A stretch of DNA of 61,143 nt from contig JAKSTG010000018.1 in the NCBI GenBank assembly GCA_024402695.1, positions 1 through 61,143 on the forward strand, written 5' to 3'. This DNA is from Treponema sp. Lineage in GTDB: Bacteria; Spirochaetota; Spirochaetia; Treponematales; Treponemataceae. Under the pieces are notes generated by a model. The model saw nothing but the letters and a program-made list of their open reading frames with translations, searched no databases and was not told where the DNA came from. Below, one piece after another: positions 61,141-61,143 of the stretch. The stretch's first letter is position 1; every line of letters begins with the position of its first letter. A program made the translations under genes and the position numbers.

Positions 61141-61143
61141 CAC

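Noticed and set aside
1..61143. tRNA genes, rRNA and CRISPR arrays
   Set aside because: No T-loop/acceptor pairs, rRNA signatures or regularly spaced repeats were seen on reading both strands. A tRNAscan-type search was not possible.

Overview
The window looks like chromosomal DNA of a host-associated Treponema-type spirochaete, probably a gut or rumen species. This is inferred from gene content, not from an rRNA marker. The evidence is AT-rich DNA, many lipoproteins with loose spirochaetal lipoboxes (SCGG, SSCE, SGCF, VSCA, NSCG, SSCN, VSCK), BspA-type and InlB-like surface proteins, a Cache/HAMP adenylate cyclase, a membrane chemotaxis receptor, and enzymes for plant or host glycans (GH16, GH95, sialate O-acetylesterase). 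No rRNA, tRNA, CRISPR array or prophage was recognised.

Layout. 0-10 kb: a probable IS3-family right end and a large structured repeat, then a minus-strand block (GH16 beta-glucanase lipoprotein, GtrA flippase, transketolase, PTS EIIA, an unknown protein, a CBS regulator), then a plus-strand sialate O-acetylesterase followed by a decayed LamG-domain gene. 10-20 kb: a VapBC module, a 1556-residue surface lipoprotein, valS, a YitT membrane protein and two small unknown genes. 20-31 kb: a regulatory and envelope cluster with a histidine kinase/response regulator pair, an ECF-S-like membrane protein, a LuxR-type regulator with a degenerate receiver, an LPP20-like protein, a second lipoprotein, an unknown protein, and two tandem paralogous lipoproteins joining an LpoB/CsgG-like domain, a coiled coil and a C-terminal FGE/C-type-lectin-like domain. 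31-37 kb: a candidate structured RNA, a MESH1-like (p)ppGpp hydrolase, a PadR/DUF2812 pair with two clear operators, a chemotaxis receptor, a polyprenyl synthase, a TPR protein and an RseC-like protein. 37-50 kb: a GH95 alpha-fucosidase, then a compact four-gene operon (beta-barrel/LRR protein, repeat lipoprotein, adenylate cyclase, FecR-like protein with a long charged helix). 50-61 kb: elongation factor G, a YunG-like protein, RsgA, an ABC exporter, PurN, a CPBP protease, small lipoprotein/DUF/GNAT genes, a truncated hydrolase, a TauE permease and a second structured repeat at the window edge.

How the genes fit together. The metabolic genes (EIIA with transketolase, GH16, GH95, acetylesterase) suit a saccharolytic lifestyle. 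Two larger units look like envelope-sensing systems. The 20-31 kb cluster pairs phosphorelay regulators with outer-envelope lipoproteins. The 40-50 kb operon couples surface proteins to cAMP synthesis and to a protein long enough to span the periplasm. The most unusual signals are the mosaic identity between the tandem lectin-like lipoproteins, the multi-stem structured elements at both window ends and at 31.2 kb, and several promoters placed so close to start codons that the transcripts may be leaderless.
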